DNA from: Ligustrum vulgare
Taxonomy: Eukaryota; Streptophyta; Magnoliopsida; Lamiales; Oleaceae
Reading direction: 5' to 3'
DNA: 64,000 nt
NCBI GenBank assembly: GCA_963555705.1
Contig: OY743172.1
Location: 20,459,446 to 20,523,445 of the forward strand
A program made the position numbers and the translations under genes. Of the stretch, positions 31,844 through 43,900 are shown in pieces. A model generated the notes under the pieces. It did no database searches, had not been told where the DNA came from, and saw nothing but the letters and a program-made list of their open reading frames with translations. The number at the start of each line of letters is the position of its first letter. Positions within the stretch are counted from its first letter, which is position 1.

Positions 31844-32234
31844 ATTGGGTTTGAATTATAAACAGACTAGAATAAAGAAGTGTGATATTCCATCCGTCCT
31901 TGACTTTTCACACAGATTAAAATATTATTAAAAATGTAATTTTTGTAAAGATTATTCTCAATTTACCCTTATTTAAGTATTAAGACTATTATTATTGAAA
32001 GTAATAAATAGGGGTACATTAGTAAACAAATAAAAAAATATTTCCCAATAAAAAAATAAACAAAAAAATATATAGTCCATATAATGGGATGGAGGGAGTA
32101 AATTTTTAAAAAAAAATTTATTTTATTTTAGTTTTTATATATTTTTAAAAATTGATTGATTTGTGATTTTCACAAATTAAAACATAAACCATTATTCATT
32201 TCCCAAAAAAAACATAAACCATTATTTATACACC
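31844..32234. other. non-coding, nothing recognised
   Basis: AT-rich sequence with A/T homopolymers and no gene. A CCATCCGTCCTTGAC / ATGGGATGGAGGGAG pair (about 31890 and 32085) gives inverted ends resembling a Stowaway/Tc1-Mariner MITE, but boundaries were not fixed. Confidence 0.35.
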
Positions 32235-32405
32235 TTCGTTTGGTGACACTGTTTGATTTATAAATTGATTTTTATGATTTTGAGGGAAAAAAGTAGTTGT
32301 TGAAAATTGGAGAGAGAAAATGTGCGTTTAAAAAGTGATTTGAAAAATTGTATAATTTATAAACATGTTTATAAATCAAGATTTGACTTTTAACAAACAC
32401 AACCA
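32235..32405. repeat. TTTATAAA MITE-family copy
   Basis: A well-preserved copy: TTCGTTTGGTGACACTG, GATTTATAAATTGATTTTTA, the AATTGGAGAGAGAAAATGTG core, and an inverted right side TTTATAAATCAAG. It lies downstream of the DUF506 gene. Confidence 0.6.
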
Positions 32406-32799
32406 AAACATTTCAAATATGAAATTGAATCAAACCAAACAACCTACCGCGATTTGTGGTTTTATCCCTAGTTAGAGCTTGTTTGGTAATGATAAAAGTT
32501 TATCATAACTTTTCAAATTCAATTCAATCATTCATTCTTAATCAAACTCACAATATTTAATTTTTCAAATATTTTTAAACAGCATATTCATTAAAAAAAA
32601 AAAAAAATTACAAAAATCAAAATTTTCACATTATGCCTAACGAGCTCTTAGGTGGGGCATTCCCTCTCTTCCAGAAACTTACACACTTTTAAGTATTAAG
32701 AGCGGTCTGATTAAAACCAAAATCCAACGGTTCTTGCATGGTTACCTATTTGCGCCGTCAGATACACGACGTGAAGTTTCCGCGTACACAAGAAAATAT

Positions 32800-32823
32800 A
32801 TTTATTCAAAAATAATTTTTATT
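32800..32823 (-). promoter_or_regulatory. candidate polyadenylation signals of DUF506 gene
   Basis: Two AATAAA hexamers on the minus strand (complement of 32801-32806 and 32818-32823) lie 12-36 bp beyond the stop codon. Such proximity would give a very short 3' UTR. Confidence 0.45.
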
Positions 32824-32834
32824 GCATTTCATTA

Positions 32835-33713
32835 TCATCTTGTACGGGCTGTCGAGGGAAACAAAATACCACCGCCGTTAACGACGGCGTCAAAACCGAC
32901 GGCTCGACACTCAACGCCGTAACTCTGGTTAGACGGCAACGTATAAGGGAAGAGATTCACAGTCCGACGGTAAGGACCGAACCACTTGTTCTGCAAAAAA
33001 CGGTGTTTTCTCCATGGCGGTAGGGTGAGTTCTCTGCATTTCAACGATCTCTTTGCGGCGTCGCTCATTATCTTCAAAATCTGTTTCAACTCTTCGTCCT
33101 TACCGATGAAAACTGTCGAAATATTTTGCAGTAGATGCTCGTAAAAATTCGTCGGCCTTGCTATTTTAAACTCGGCAGCAAAATCTAGATCTATGAAATA
33201 TCGAGTCGAGTCTAGTCGGATAACATCTATAAACTCGTAATTTCCGGCTGTTAGTCCGCCAGAGCTTTCCCATTTTGTCTTACATATCGCCGCATTGTGG
33301 CCACACTGTCTCAAAAACGCCATCACATTCCGGCGGAAAATCTGTTTGTTTGACTTCACGCACGAAAACACTTGCACAGCTTTTAAAGCATGAACCAGAA
33401 GCATGTTTTTGAATGAATCTGTGCGATCTTTGATAATTCGTTGAACTAAATCTCCATTAGTAGAATCATATATTAATGAATCGCGTTCATCAGAATCCAG
33501 ATCATTTTTACTCTTCTCTACAGATGAATAATCTCCGGCAGTATCATCAATATCAATGGAAAAACCAAAGAAAAGATCGGGTGAAACGACGTCGTCATTA
33601 GCTTGAGCATTGTGTTCGCTCCCACTGCTGGTGCTGCTGCCTCTGAAGATCCGTGCCTTCGCTTGATCATCCAGCGGATCAGTGACTCTCTTCCTTCTCG
33701 TTGAATCGAACAT
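32835..33713 (-). CDS. DUF506 / PDDEXK-like family protein (292 aa)
   Basis: A single uninterrupted exon. I chose the ATG at 33711-33713 (MFDSTRRKRVTDP); the frame is open 38 codons further upstream, but that part is hydrophobic and MITE-derived. Residues about 88-252 match the plant-specific DUF506 (PF04720) pattern: LLVHALKAVQVFSCV (105-119), FLRQCGHNAAICKTKW (133-148), the acidic segments NYEFIDV (158-164) and YFIDLDFAAEFKIARPT (172-188), and LPPWRKHRFLQNKWFGPYRR (231-250). The N-terminus is acidic and Ser-rich, probably disordered. Family members belong structurally to the PDDEXK nuclease fold, but activity is not established for most; one Arabidopsis member represses root-hair growth. 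There are no stops or frameshifts, so this is likely a functional host gene. The exact orthologue cannot be named from sequence alone. Confidence 0.85.
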   Translation of the reverse strand: MFDSTRRKRVTDPLDDQAKARIFRGSSTSSGSEHNAQANDDVVSPDLFFGFSIDIDDTAGDYSSVEKSKNDLDSDERDSLIYDSTNGDLVQRIIKDRTDSFKNMLLVHALKAVQVFSCVKSNKQIFRRNVMAFLRQCGHNAAICKTKWESSGGLTAGNYEFIDVIRLDSTRYFIDLDFAAEFKIARPTNFYEHLLQNISTVFIGKDEELKQILKIMSDAAKRSLKCRELTLPPWRKHRFLQNKWFGPYRRTVNLFPYTLPSNQSYGVECRAVGFDAVVNGGGILFPSTARTR

Positions 33714-33764
33714 TTTTTCTCTCTCTCTTTTACAGTTTTCAGATAAGGAAACTGCTTGCTTTAG

Positions 33765-33774
33765 CATTTTATAA
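33765..33774 (-). promoter_or_regulatory. candidate TATA box of DUF506 gene
   Basis: TTATAAAATG on the minus strand lies about 55 bp upstream of the chosen ATG, with a GA-rich leader between. It overlaps the edge of a MITE-like segment (to about 33910). Confidence 0.4.
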
Positions 33775-33910
33775 CATGTTTGACACACAAGAAAAATATA
33801 TATTTTCAAAAAAATACAATTTCTCAAATAATTTTTTTACTAAACATTTTCTTTTTTTGCTTTCAATCTCATGTTTTATTTTGAAAACATAAAAAAAATA
33901 TTTTTAAACG
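33775..33910. repeat. MITE-family fragment in DUF506 promoter
   Basis: ACATGTTTGACACACAAG, TACAATTTCTCAAATAATTT and GAAAACATAAAAAA match the inner parts of the TTTATAAA family (compare 26930-27060). It lies directly upstream of the DUF506 gene. Confidence 0.45.
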
Positions 33911-34453
33911 AACAAATACTAGACACGACGATTTTTTTCCCCTGAAAATTGAGTAGAGATTTTACCAATTACCAGATGGAGCTAATTAGTGATTATCTTT
34001 GATTATTAAACTAAAGTTGGCGCTTATAAATTAATATAATTCCCAGGAATTTACAACGAATATTCGTATAATAAAAATAAATCAAATATTTTGTAGATTT
34101 TGATAAATTGATTATACATGTTAATGAAAAGTAATTAATTAATTATTGATTTTAATTTCAGATTTTTAATATTTAATAATATGTGTGATTAAAAAAATGT
34201 GAATTTCATAATATATGTGATTTAAATTGATTGGTTTTTTGAATTAAATTAAAATCTATTTTAATGGGTAACAAACGTGTACTTAATAAAAACTAGCTTT
34301 TACGTGATTTGGTGAAGCGGCATGGACAGCACACCTGGACTTCATATCCATTGGTATCATTGGATTATACTTGTTGGACGTGGTTGATGACGTGGATGGA
34401 CGTGTTTAGGGCCACGAAGCATATCTATATTTATAACCCATTGGACATGGTAA

Positions 34454-34609
34454 GGTCTTGTTTGGTCCTAAGAAATTCAACAATTTTTTTTTTTCAAATT
34501 TATTTTTGTTCACACATTTTTATGACATTCATCATTTTACACACACTTCAATAACTTTTCAGTCACACGTTGGAAAATTTCTCTAATTTTTCCTACGTCA
34601 AACACGCCC
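34454..34609. mobile_element. Tourist-like MITE (156 bp), TSD TAA
   Basis: Ends GGTCTTGTTTGG and CAAACACGCCC are inverted with two mismatches in 11 positions. TAA flanks both sides (34451-34453 and 34610-34612). The interior is AT-rich and non-coding. The 3-bp TAA duplication and G(G/T)C-TGTTTG ends are those of PIF/Harbinger MITEs. Confidence 0.65.
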
Positions 34610-34612
34610 TAA

Positions 34613-36466
34613 TTAAGAGTGGTTTCGTTTGTTAACACAATAGTAATCATAAATTGATTTATTTATATTTCTAAAATAAAATATGTTGTTAAAAGTGAAG
34701 AAAAAAATATAAATAATTAATTTGAAAAATTATATATTTATAAATTAATTTATAAATGGTAATAAAAAAATCGATGCTCAAATGTTGTCATATATTATGT
34801 ACATTGAAGTCCAATTTATAACTCTTTAAGTGACGTGTTAATTTGTATCCAACATTTTGGTCCTGCCCGTCAGGGGAGAACTGGCCTGGTGCATCTAAAA
34901 GAATATTGTTGGGTAGCCATCATAGTTTTTTCTTTCTTTCTTTTTTTCTTTTTTTTTTTTTTTTTAAAAAAAAGTCAACAATTTCTATTAATTAAGATTT
35001 TTGCTATTGTTTTTAACATTAAAAAAATCGATCAACGAAATATTTACACGTCGCTATTATAAACAATCTTTCATACACGATTTATCAAACATCAAGTAAA
35101 TTCATTTCAACTAAACATTTTTATGGTACTTACAATTTTTCATGTTTCTCAATCACTTTTTAACAATACATTCTTCAAAAGATCAATTTTTCTCAAATTT
35201 CTCCAAAACCTTCTCCACCCATTAGACATTATGCATGTGATTGGCCCCCCATTTTGTGAAAAAAGTTGTGGGTGTGAATAGTATTTTTAGAAGAATTTGT
35301 GATTAAAAAAATATTTGAAATGTCAAAAGTGCTAGACTTTACTAATATGGATGGTTGTGATTGAATGTTGAATAAATTTTGTTTTAAAAAAATAGGCCCA
35401 AACATTGTCTACATACACATTGGGATTAGGATATGTAAATAATTCATTAATGTTTAATCCATTTGGTAACACTATTTGATTTATAAATTAGGTTATCTAT
35501 AATTTTAAGGTAAAAAGCAGTTGTTTGAAATTGAAGAGATAAAATATGTGTGGTTAAAAATTGTTTAAAAAATATTTTATTTATAAATTAGTTTATAATT
35601 CAAAATTAAAAGTTCACCGAATACATGCTTAATCACAAAACACTATCATCACAAAACATGTTAGCATCTTTTTACAAAACATATTTTTTAAAACACAAAT
35701 CATCATATCACTTTTTAATAACATATATTTTCTCTCTTCATTTTTTAACCATACATTTTACCAAAAAAAATAAAGAAATATGTTTTTAAACAAAAAGATT
35801 TTTTAAAAAAAGAGCTAACTGAGTGTTCGGTAACAGTGTAAAAATTGTTTTATAATCCAAGTTTTTTTACATATAATTTCTCAATTACTTTTTAATCATA
35901 CACATTTTTTCTCTCAAATTTTCAATCATATTTTTTATCTAAAAAAAAAAAAAAAGTAACATTTGTAAAATTGTCCCGTCGGATACATCAAGTGTACGTA
36001 GGGTAAAATTTTGGTGAGACATATCGGATAGACACAGGTGGCAATATTTATGAATGTGATTTTGTTGTGTTGATGTGACGGGTGATTGGAAAGCTGGAAA
36101 AATGGATAAGACAAGTGGAGGAAGTGTAGTTGTACCAAACAGATTTTAGAATTGGGGTTGTGAATGGATAATGTATTTTATTTTTTGGAGAAGAGAAAAA
36201 GAAAAGATGAGATAAGGTTAAAATTTACTTTTGTCCTTTGCATGTTTAATTTAAGAGCTGATGATGATGACGCAGACAGACGACTCATTTATTGGGCCAT
36301 TCCAGGGGCTGACGACAGTGCCTTCTCGGTATATCATGCGACAAGCGGCTCTCTCCCTTATTCTATTTTTAGTACTAGCAAAGGAGATGTGCAAGTGGTA
36401 CGATTATCTCTCTTCTCCTTTTTCTTCTTCTCCTTTTTTTTCTTTTTTCTTTTTGAAAAAAAATTA
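34613..36466. repeat. MITE-rich non-coding region
   Basis: No gene. TTTATAAA-family copies are visible at about 34622-34770, 35458-35626 (ATTTGGTAACACTATTTGAT to AAGTTCACCGAATACATG), 35640-35800 and 35828-35975. The stretch 35976-36466 shows no family I recognise; its open frames contain long homopolymers and are not credible. Confidence 0.5.
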
Positions 36467-36643
36467 AGGTGGCGTTCTATTTGTATTTTATTTTGTATTT
36501 TCATTTTCGAAAAGTTTTGTGTTTTGTATTTTCATTTTTGTTTTCAAATTTGCTGAAAACGCGTTTGGTTTGTCATTTCTGAAAACTGTTTTTGAAAATG
36601 AAAAGCTGGAAAACACGTTATGTTTGAAATTTTGCAGAACACT

Positions 36644-37314
36644 TGTTGACCACAAAATCCGGCTGGACCTTGGACCAACACGTCTCAGCTCCTCCCTCTT
36701 GAACACGTGGATCTCCTGCGCACTGTGACAAACAATCAGTTTGCAAAGGGGGCCGAGGTGGCTCCCGTTTGCACTCCGATGCCTAAGTCAGTACTCATTT
36801 TGGGCAAATATATATTGGGTGCGGGAAATATAAATGTGTAGAAGAGAGAAAAGGGAGTGAGAGAAGTATATAGTTAAGAGTGAGAAATTGCTAACCTCCA
36901 ACTTGGAGACAATTGTGCTTCATTTATAGAGGAACTTCTTGTCTTGAATTACGACACGTGGCATACTTTACACTTGTCATTACCCTAGCTTATGGATGTG
37001 ACAATCATGCTTTTCAACCGTAATCATTTCTACATTTCGTAGGGGATGGGCGCCTGTCACGTCCGGGTAAAGGCAGTGTCCCATCACTGACTCCATCTCT
37101 CTCTTCTGGTCAACGCCATAAAGCGCCCCGGCTGAGTATAAAGCACATAGGCTGGGCGTTAACCAGGTCGGCTAAGGAGGTTTGCTTGACATACCACCTC
37201 GGCATTCATCTCAAGGTGATATTCCAGGCCTCAGCTGTGGGTCAAGGTCCGTTGGGCCACTATTGGGCCTTAGCTGGTGGGTCACTGTACCTTTCTTTGG
37301 GCCCGGAATCAACA
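36644..37314 (-). mobile_element. solo LTR (671 bp), TSD ACACT
   Basis: Perfect TSD ACACT (36639-36643 and 37315-37319); TGTTGACC start and GAATCAACA end. The minus orientation is favoured: on that strand CTCTATAAATG (complement of about 36921-36932) looks like a TATA box and TGACTTAGGCATCGGAG (about 36790) resembles the 3' part of gypsy LTRs. There is no internal region. A gypsy affiliation is likely but not proven. Confidence 0.75.
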
Positions 37315-37620
37315 ACACTATTTAAACTATTTTTAATTAATTTGCTTGCAGAATACTACTAACTCAAACTCAAATTTCCTTTCACAATACACTAAAAATA
37401 TGGTTACATGCAACACACTAATGTGAGCATTAAGAGTCTATATTAACACAGTTTGGTCAGGTTCGGGACTTGAGAAAGCTCTACTTCTATTAAAATCCAG
37501 AAAATGCAAGTTCTTTCAAAACCACCAGAGTCCATTTATCATTGCATTTTTTGAAATATAACAACAAGAATTCTCATTTAATTTTTTTTTTTTGTAATGT
37601 TGATATTGAATTCAATAAAA

Positions 37621-37654
37621 CTTTATTTAAACTAAGTTCCAAGTTAGGATAATT

Positions 37655-37685
<31 letters not shown>

Positions 37686-37804
37686 CTTTATTTAGGTTTA
37701 GTTCAAAGCTAGGATAATTCTAAAAAAATAAAAAAAAATAAAAACTCTATATTAAACTTAGTTCTAAGTTAACATAATTCTATAAAAAAAAAAAAAAAAA
37801 AAAA
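37621..37804. repeat. three tandem units each ending in a poly(A) run
   Basis: Units of 36-37 bp (CTTTATTTAAACTAAGTTCC and variants) start at 37621, 37686 and 37745. Each ends GGATAATTCT or CATAATTCT and is followed by an A-rich run of 10-27 bases. Confidence 0.8.
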
Positions 37805-38015
37805 TTCCCAAAACGCGTTTTCCGCGTTTTGGACATTTTTTGTCGAAATACACACAAAACGCCCAAAACGATGCTTCGAGCGTTTTCCGTTTTGTGTACA
37901 AATTTTTTTTTGTTTTCCAAAATGCGTTTTCGAAAATAGTAAAGAGGACGCGTTTTTAGCGTTTTCGAAAATAAAAACAGAAAACGACCACAAAACAGCA
38001 AAGAGAACAAGGGCT

Positions 38016-38372
38016 AAGTGTTTGGTTTGATAAACTTGTTCACAACTTACAAACATATTAAAATAATATATTAAATTATATTTCAGTACTAGTATTTTTA
38101 TTGCAAAATGTGACATTTAAATAATAATTTATTTTTTACACTTCATTAAAAAGAAAAGTATAAATAATCTTAAAAGTACCTTCGAAACTTCTGAAAATGC
38201 ACTTGTCTTCAATAATGTATTGTCCAATTAACTAACCACTCCGTAAGACTCCACAAGAGCAAACCTTAAAATAAAAAAAATAAAAAAAACAACAAAAATT
38301 ATGTGTAGTCATTGAAATGCAACAATCATGTAAAAATACTTATTCTCGCATTTCTAGAGACAAACACACTAA
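38016..38372. other. non-coding, nothing recognised
   Basis: AT-rich interval between the foldback element and the hAT pseudogene; perhaps 3' non-coding sequence of the old hAT element. Confidence 0.3.
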
Positions 38373-39560
38373 TTAAACTTTTGTAATCAATATTTCTAGC
38401 AAATCATGTTCAATAGATATTGAAGCTAGCTCATTCAATCTTTCTTGTAATATGGCTGAACGCAAATAATATTTTAATAATTTCAATTTTGAAAAATTTC
38501 TTTCTACATATGCAACAATAACAACAAATGCAACTAGAAAACAATCCAATATTTTCAGATAAGTTAAATTATCAAAGTTGTCTTTATTTCTTTTGGTAAA
38601 AGATTGCTCAAAATTTTCAACTCTTGAAATAAATCTTGGTCATCAAGATCACAACAATTTCATGTCTTTGAACAAAATCAAGACGTTCACAACATGCTTT
38701 CAAATTAGCATCATGCAATAAAGTTAACCTGTCAGAAGAAAACAGAAATCCAAAGTTTTTTCATATGCGTTGAACTAATCAAATATTCACTCAAGTGAAC
38801 CAGATGCTAGATCTACTATATAAATAAATAAAGTAATTAGTTATGAAAGAATCTCCATGTGATTGTGTCCCCTTTACACTAGCATTTTCATCAAAATGTT
38901 TCTTTCTACGAATAATACATTTCACTTGAAATACATGATCAATTTTTATTTCAACAACAATTTCTTTTGCAATATTTATAACATCATTTAATCAGTTTCC
39001 CTATACTTTTTGAATAAAGTGATCAGCCCTTTCACTTCATCAATAGCAATGTCAATAAGCATGTCATTAGATTGTAAATGTTTACTAATTAAGTTAACAA
39101 CATACAAAATCTCATACAACATAATCATAGCGACTAAAAACTCAGAATTTCAAACATAAAGAGTTGTTAAAGCATTAGCTCCACACCTCACATCATTGTC
39201 AATGTCATTTCCATTTTCAAGTTAAACTATTTCAAGTAAAGTTTCTCTTAATTCAGGAGCTTGGTATCTAAGTGCTTTGACGGCTTCAACGTGACTTTCA
39301 CACAGTGTTAAATTAAGACTATGACATCCACATGGTGTATAAATGCTCTAGGATTTATATCTAGTTTTTTTTTTTTTTTTTAATTATGAACATCTTGGTG
39401 CTTACCTTTCATGTTAGACCTATTATCATATCCTTGTCCTCTTACATCCTTAATGTCAATATTAAGAGTTATTAGAGCATTTTTTAATTCTTCAAAAAGT
39501 CTATATTGTCCACTTTTAAAAACTAAACAAAGTATTATTATATTTTAATCGGAATACTAG
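38373..39560 (-). pseudogene. hAT-superfamily transposase remnant (DUF4371/hAT dimerisation type)
   Basis: Minus-strand translation gives pieces in order. From the upstream side: FEELKNALITLNIDIKDV, GQGYDNRSNMKGKHQ, then YEILYVVNLISKHL-like, DMLIDIAIDEVKGLI and, at the C-terminus, VAYVERNFSKLKLLKYYLR followed by QERLNELASISIEHDLLEIL and a stop at 38373. The C-terminal block is the hAT dimerisation domain (PF05699) and the upstream blocks fit DUF4371 proteins of the TTF/ZNF862-like hAT group. Frames shift repeatedly, stops are frequent, and a T-run (A-run in sense) sits at about 39366-39384. The N-terminal zinc-finger region is missing. Clearly dead. Confidence 0.8.
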
Positions 39561-39567
39561 ATATGTC

Positions 39568-39853
39568 TGTTGGAAAAATTGTGAATGAGAAATTCAACTC
39601 ATGTAACTTCCATGTCTTACAATTGATTGAAGTTAAATTAGCCTTATCAATTAGGGAGTTATGTGTGGAGTTTGGTTGTTAATTGGGAAGTTATGTGTGG
39701 AGTTATGGTATAACTCATTTGCATAGTACTATGTAATCCCTCTCCCCACCCTTTGAAAAACATGAAAAACATTAGTTTTATCAAGACACACATTTTGTTC
39801 TATATTTTGTCCGTATTTTTATTTTGTCTTTTGGTGACAGTTCATACATAAGT
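39568..39853 (+). repeat. possible copia LTR fragment
   Basis: Begins TGTTGGAAAAATTGTG and has LTR-like texture, including a duplicated GGAAGTTATGTGTGGAGTT-like unit (39655-39700). No matching end or TSD was found, so it may be truncated by the CACTA element. Confidence 0.25.
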
Positions 39854-39964
39854 TCGCACTAGTACAAATTAGACAAAAAAAAAATTAAGTTATTTACGTC
39901 TATTTTTTGCGAAAATCGACTCCTAATAAAATAGCGGTTGCATTTTTGTAAATATGGTTGAACC

Positions 39965-40141
39965 ATATGCGTCGGTTCCTAACACAGAACCGACGCATAT
40001 AGTTTAATTCACTATGTGCGTCGATTTTTTATTAAAAATTGACGCACAAATCAGCAGTATATGCGTCGGTTCTTACAGAAGAATCGACGCATATACTTTA
40101 TGTATCAATATGCGTCGATTCTGATACAAGAACCGACGCAT
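39965..40141. repeat. four subterminal hairpins sharing GCGTCGRTTC
   Basis: Hairpin arms: 39965-39978/39987-40000 (14 bp, perfect), 40015-40029/40034-40048 (15 bp, one mismatch), 40057-40074/40079-40096 (18 bp, one mismatch), 40110-40122/40129-40141 (13 bp, one mismatch). All contain ATGCGTCGGTTC or a near variant in both orientations. In CACTA elements such subterminal repeats bind the TNPA-type protein; that role is inferred here. Confidence 0.8.
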
Positions 40142-40420
40142 CTTGTTCAAATATTTCCCGACCTTTTGCACGCATTTCACTCATTTTTCACTCAAACCCT
40201 CCTCTCGTTCACTCATTTTCACTCACAACCCGCCCTCTCCACTCTCTTTTTTCACTCAAACCCTCCCCAACCTTGCGCCACCGCCTCTCACACTCTCATT
40301 TCTGCCACCGCCGCCGACTCCCAGCTCTCATTTCCGCCACCCATTGCCACCTCTCTTATTTTTAAGGTATATATAGAGATACATTGCTATATTTTTATGT
40401 TTATATATGTTATTTGAAGT

Positions 40421-40574
40421 ATGTGTATGTGTGTGTGTGTGTGTGTGATGTTAGTGTTGATATATATTTATGTACACATATATCTTTATATATATATAAA
40501 ATAAATAAATTTCAAATGTTATGTTAAATTTATGTTTATATATATTTATATGTATATTTATGTATAACTATATG

Positions 40575-40623
<49 letters not shown>
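40421..40623. repeat. (TG)n and (TA)n microsatellites
   Basis: A TG-rich repeat at 40421-40447 and an uninterrupted TA repeat of about 48 bp at 40576-40623, in the CACTA leader. The open frame across the TA repeat is an artefact. Confidence 0.85.
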
Positions 40624-40626
<3 letters not shown>

Positions 40627-40981
40627 TAGTAATTTTTTATATATATATGTTTTATATTTATTATGTATATGATGATTTAATTTATGTGTTAATTAGTTTA
40701 AATGAATTTTTATTAATTTAGTTCGAATGTTAATTTTAGGTAATTGATTTTGAGTTAGTAGATGGATATATTGCAATTTTTTAATTGTTGGAGTTTTAAT
40801 GATCGGAGTTTAGATCTATGCCAAGATTTCAGATGGAAATAAAATAATATTTTTATCTGAATACCATCGAAATTATAGAATGTTAGTTTTTATATAATAT
40901 ACAATTAATTATAAACATTTGATGTAAAAGATTTGGGAATTGATGTTGGATTTTTTTTTGGAGTAGTTGATGATGTTGAAG

Positions 40982-43900
40982 TGTCACGACCCAAAAATTC
41001 AGGTATTTTTTTTTTTTTTGCTGACAGCTACTAGTAGCATAAAATGAACTGAAAACAAAACTACAGGTAGCTGCTAGTAGTGTACTTTCATAAACGGGCA
41101 GCTTTAGTACATTTATTAAAAACTCTTTCTAAACTTGTTTACCCTGTTACACATTTAGAATTATTATCCTTACTTCTTTCTAAACTTGTTTACCCTGTTA
41201 CACATTTGGAATTATTATCCTTACTTTGACTTTAACATTTTAATAACAATCAAGAAAAAAATAGTTTCAATATCAATATTTTATAAGAGTGAAACTTAAA
41301 ATTCTAAGCGGAACTTTAAAATATATGGTCCATTCTTTTTATACACTTTATATCTCAAAAATTAAGCCCGAACTAATAATTTACTTATAAATAATAAGAG
41401 GATAATATTTACATTCCAAAATTAGTTCAAGCTACAGAGAAGCTTAATCCCTCATTATCTTCGGTTACCAATGAGTACTCTTCATTCTCGACCGACATTC
41501 TCTATAGGGAATCCAAACATACAAGAACTAATGCTCCATTGCCTATAAAAAGATATATGAAACAACTATGAACCACATGGTCCAGTGAATAAAACTTGAT
41601 ACAGGTAATAAGAGGTTAATTTTAACATAAAGTGTACAAAGTCAAATAAGTTTATATCATTCTCAATATTTTTTTGTCAAACTTTCACATTTTCATGAAT
41701 GAAAATAAATCATACACTTTACCTCTTAACTTCAACTTCCATCTTTTCCTAAAGTAATAATTTGAGCATTCGAATAGAAAAGTGAGTTTGCTAGCTAGCT
41801 CAAGCAACTCTAAAGATCATATTCAATTCAATCATGATAACAAAGTTCTTAGATATCAATATCATACAAGCATCATTTACTTATTCTCTTACATTTACTT
41901 TTTTACTACTTTCTAATCTTAACATAAATTCTTATATAGTACAAGAAATCATAATAAATTCAATGTATCATTTGTAGTCACTTCACAACATTTACTTTTA
42001 TATAACTAAATTCAATTAATTAATTTCATACTTATTACATGAATGTAATGCATGAAGTGATAATATTATTCAATTTCTCATGCTTTCTTTTTTTCTTTCT
42101 TTCTTTGAAAAGTGACTTAAATGAGTATGACTTTTCACTCTTTGCATTTCTTTCATGTCTTTTACTTTAGGGGCCCTTCCCATATTAGGGTCGTGCATCG
42201 TACGCATCATATGTGTACCTACGACACAAGGTCACTATTCATAAATAGTTTGCGTGCTTTTACGCCTCCAAGTACCAAAGACTTGGCATTCTTTTATTTG
42301 GACTTGCTAGCATATATATAAAAGAGACACTTATCCCCGAAGGATGCCTCATGAGATACTTACCCCCAAAGGGTACCTCATAGCCCATGACCAATTAGGG
42401 ACTTTCTCCCTAGATGCAGCGACCTATATAGGGACTTTCTTAATTGTTCATGATCATTTCTTGAAAACATCATTTGAAAGATCTTATACCTAATCATTTC
42501 TTCCCATTTTGAAAACACATACTTTGCTTTTCTATGTGAAATGATCATACATGCTTGTGATGATGAGATAAAATGCTATTCATCAATTATCATGTGAAAG
42601 ACTTTTCATAATAATATTCAGTCACATATTGAAACGTAATACCTTATCCTCAGCTTAACACAAAAAGTATCAAGATCAAGTCTTTCACTATAGAATAAAG
42701 TTTTCTATGTTTAATACATAGAATCTCAACATTTGAGTTACATCCTAAAAGCTGAATTTAATCCTTAACTTCATCAAAATCTTGATTCTAATTTGTAGGT
42801 GATCACAACTTAAGAAAGTAACCCAAGTAGATTTTTACATCACTAACATCACATCTTATTACTTTCCATCATATGTAACAATATAAAATACAATCCAAAC
42901 TTATAACACAAGTGTTTCCACAAGTTTGATATCATAAAGTCTCCAAAAATTCAATTCTAAACATCTTTATGGTCATAATTAAACCAATTCAATCCCAACA
43001 GATTTTTAGACTATTTTGATACTTAATAATAACCCTCTAATCATGTGTATTGACTTTGGAAGATAACTTGAACTAATGACATGTTTTAGACATGAATGAA
43101 GCCCAACAACTTTTAATGTAGAAAACTAGTTTAAAACACTTACAAAATGACCATTTTAAACAAGTGGTTCTAGCAAATTTATAAAGCATATTTCTTGCCT
43201 TATATTGATCATAAAACATTACTTAACTTATAACAAATTTTTAGTCATAAGATCAACCACTTTTTTGACCTCAAGACTCAATTAAAAGCCCCCTTACATG
43301 GTACTTGAAATCATAGATTTCACTCTACAATAAAATCAATCCAAAATCAAGTTTTGAGCGCATGCCAAGTAACGTTTCAAAGTATACATTCTAGCATATT
43401 TTTATACTAGTTCAACTCCTTTTAACATACCTTGGATCATGTAAAATGTATAGTAGAAGAGTTTAGATTAAAAATAATGTTGAAGTACAAGAATTGAGAT
43501 ACTTTCTAATATGAAAACTAATTTCAAACACTTTCATAAGAACAAGATTGACAACCTTAATAATCATTAGTCTTTAAACCAACATAAATCTTAACTTTTA
43601 TACATTAAGCTCATAAACAAGCTTAAGACATAAAGTAAGACATGATTTAGTTTCCAACATCAATTTGAATCATGTTTCAATACTTCTATACAAAATTTAA
43701 GTCTCAAATCTTAGTAAATTCCACTCAAAGTAACAATTTAAGATCATTCAAATAGAAGACAACAGCTTAATTCTAAACAATCTTTGATATAAGTCTTTAA
43801 AATACCTCTTCTTTACTCGTAACTTTCACAGAATGTCCCCAACATTAAAATTCAATATTCCCATTCAAAAATCAGATTTATAGTACCAATACCTCTCATA

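Larger units (their letters stand above)
36467..38015. mobile_element. foldback element (GTTCTCTTTG-type TIR), split by solo LTR
   Basis: The left arm (36471-36600: GTTCTATTTG, TTTTCATTTTCGAAAA, GAAAACGCGTTT) and the right arm (37810-38010: AAAACGCGTTTTCC, TTTTCGAAAATAAAAAC, CAAAGAGAAC) are inverted relatives. The solo LTR at 36644-37314 interrupts the element. No TSD was resolved. The interior right part holds a tandem repeat with A-runs. Confidence 0.5.

Noticed and set aside
38000..39860. hAT transposase remnant as part of the CACTA element
   Set aside because: It lies entirely left of the CACTA 5' terminus at 39857 and belongs to a different superfamily and strand.
40039..40417. Three overlapping frames of 77-118 codons
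   Set aside because: They read the pyrimidine-rich CACTA leader in three frames; none is preferred and composition is low-complexity.
40521..40721. 66-codon Tyr/Ile frame
   Set aside because: Product of the TA microsatellite.
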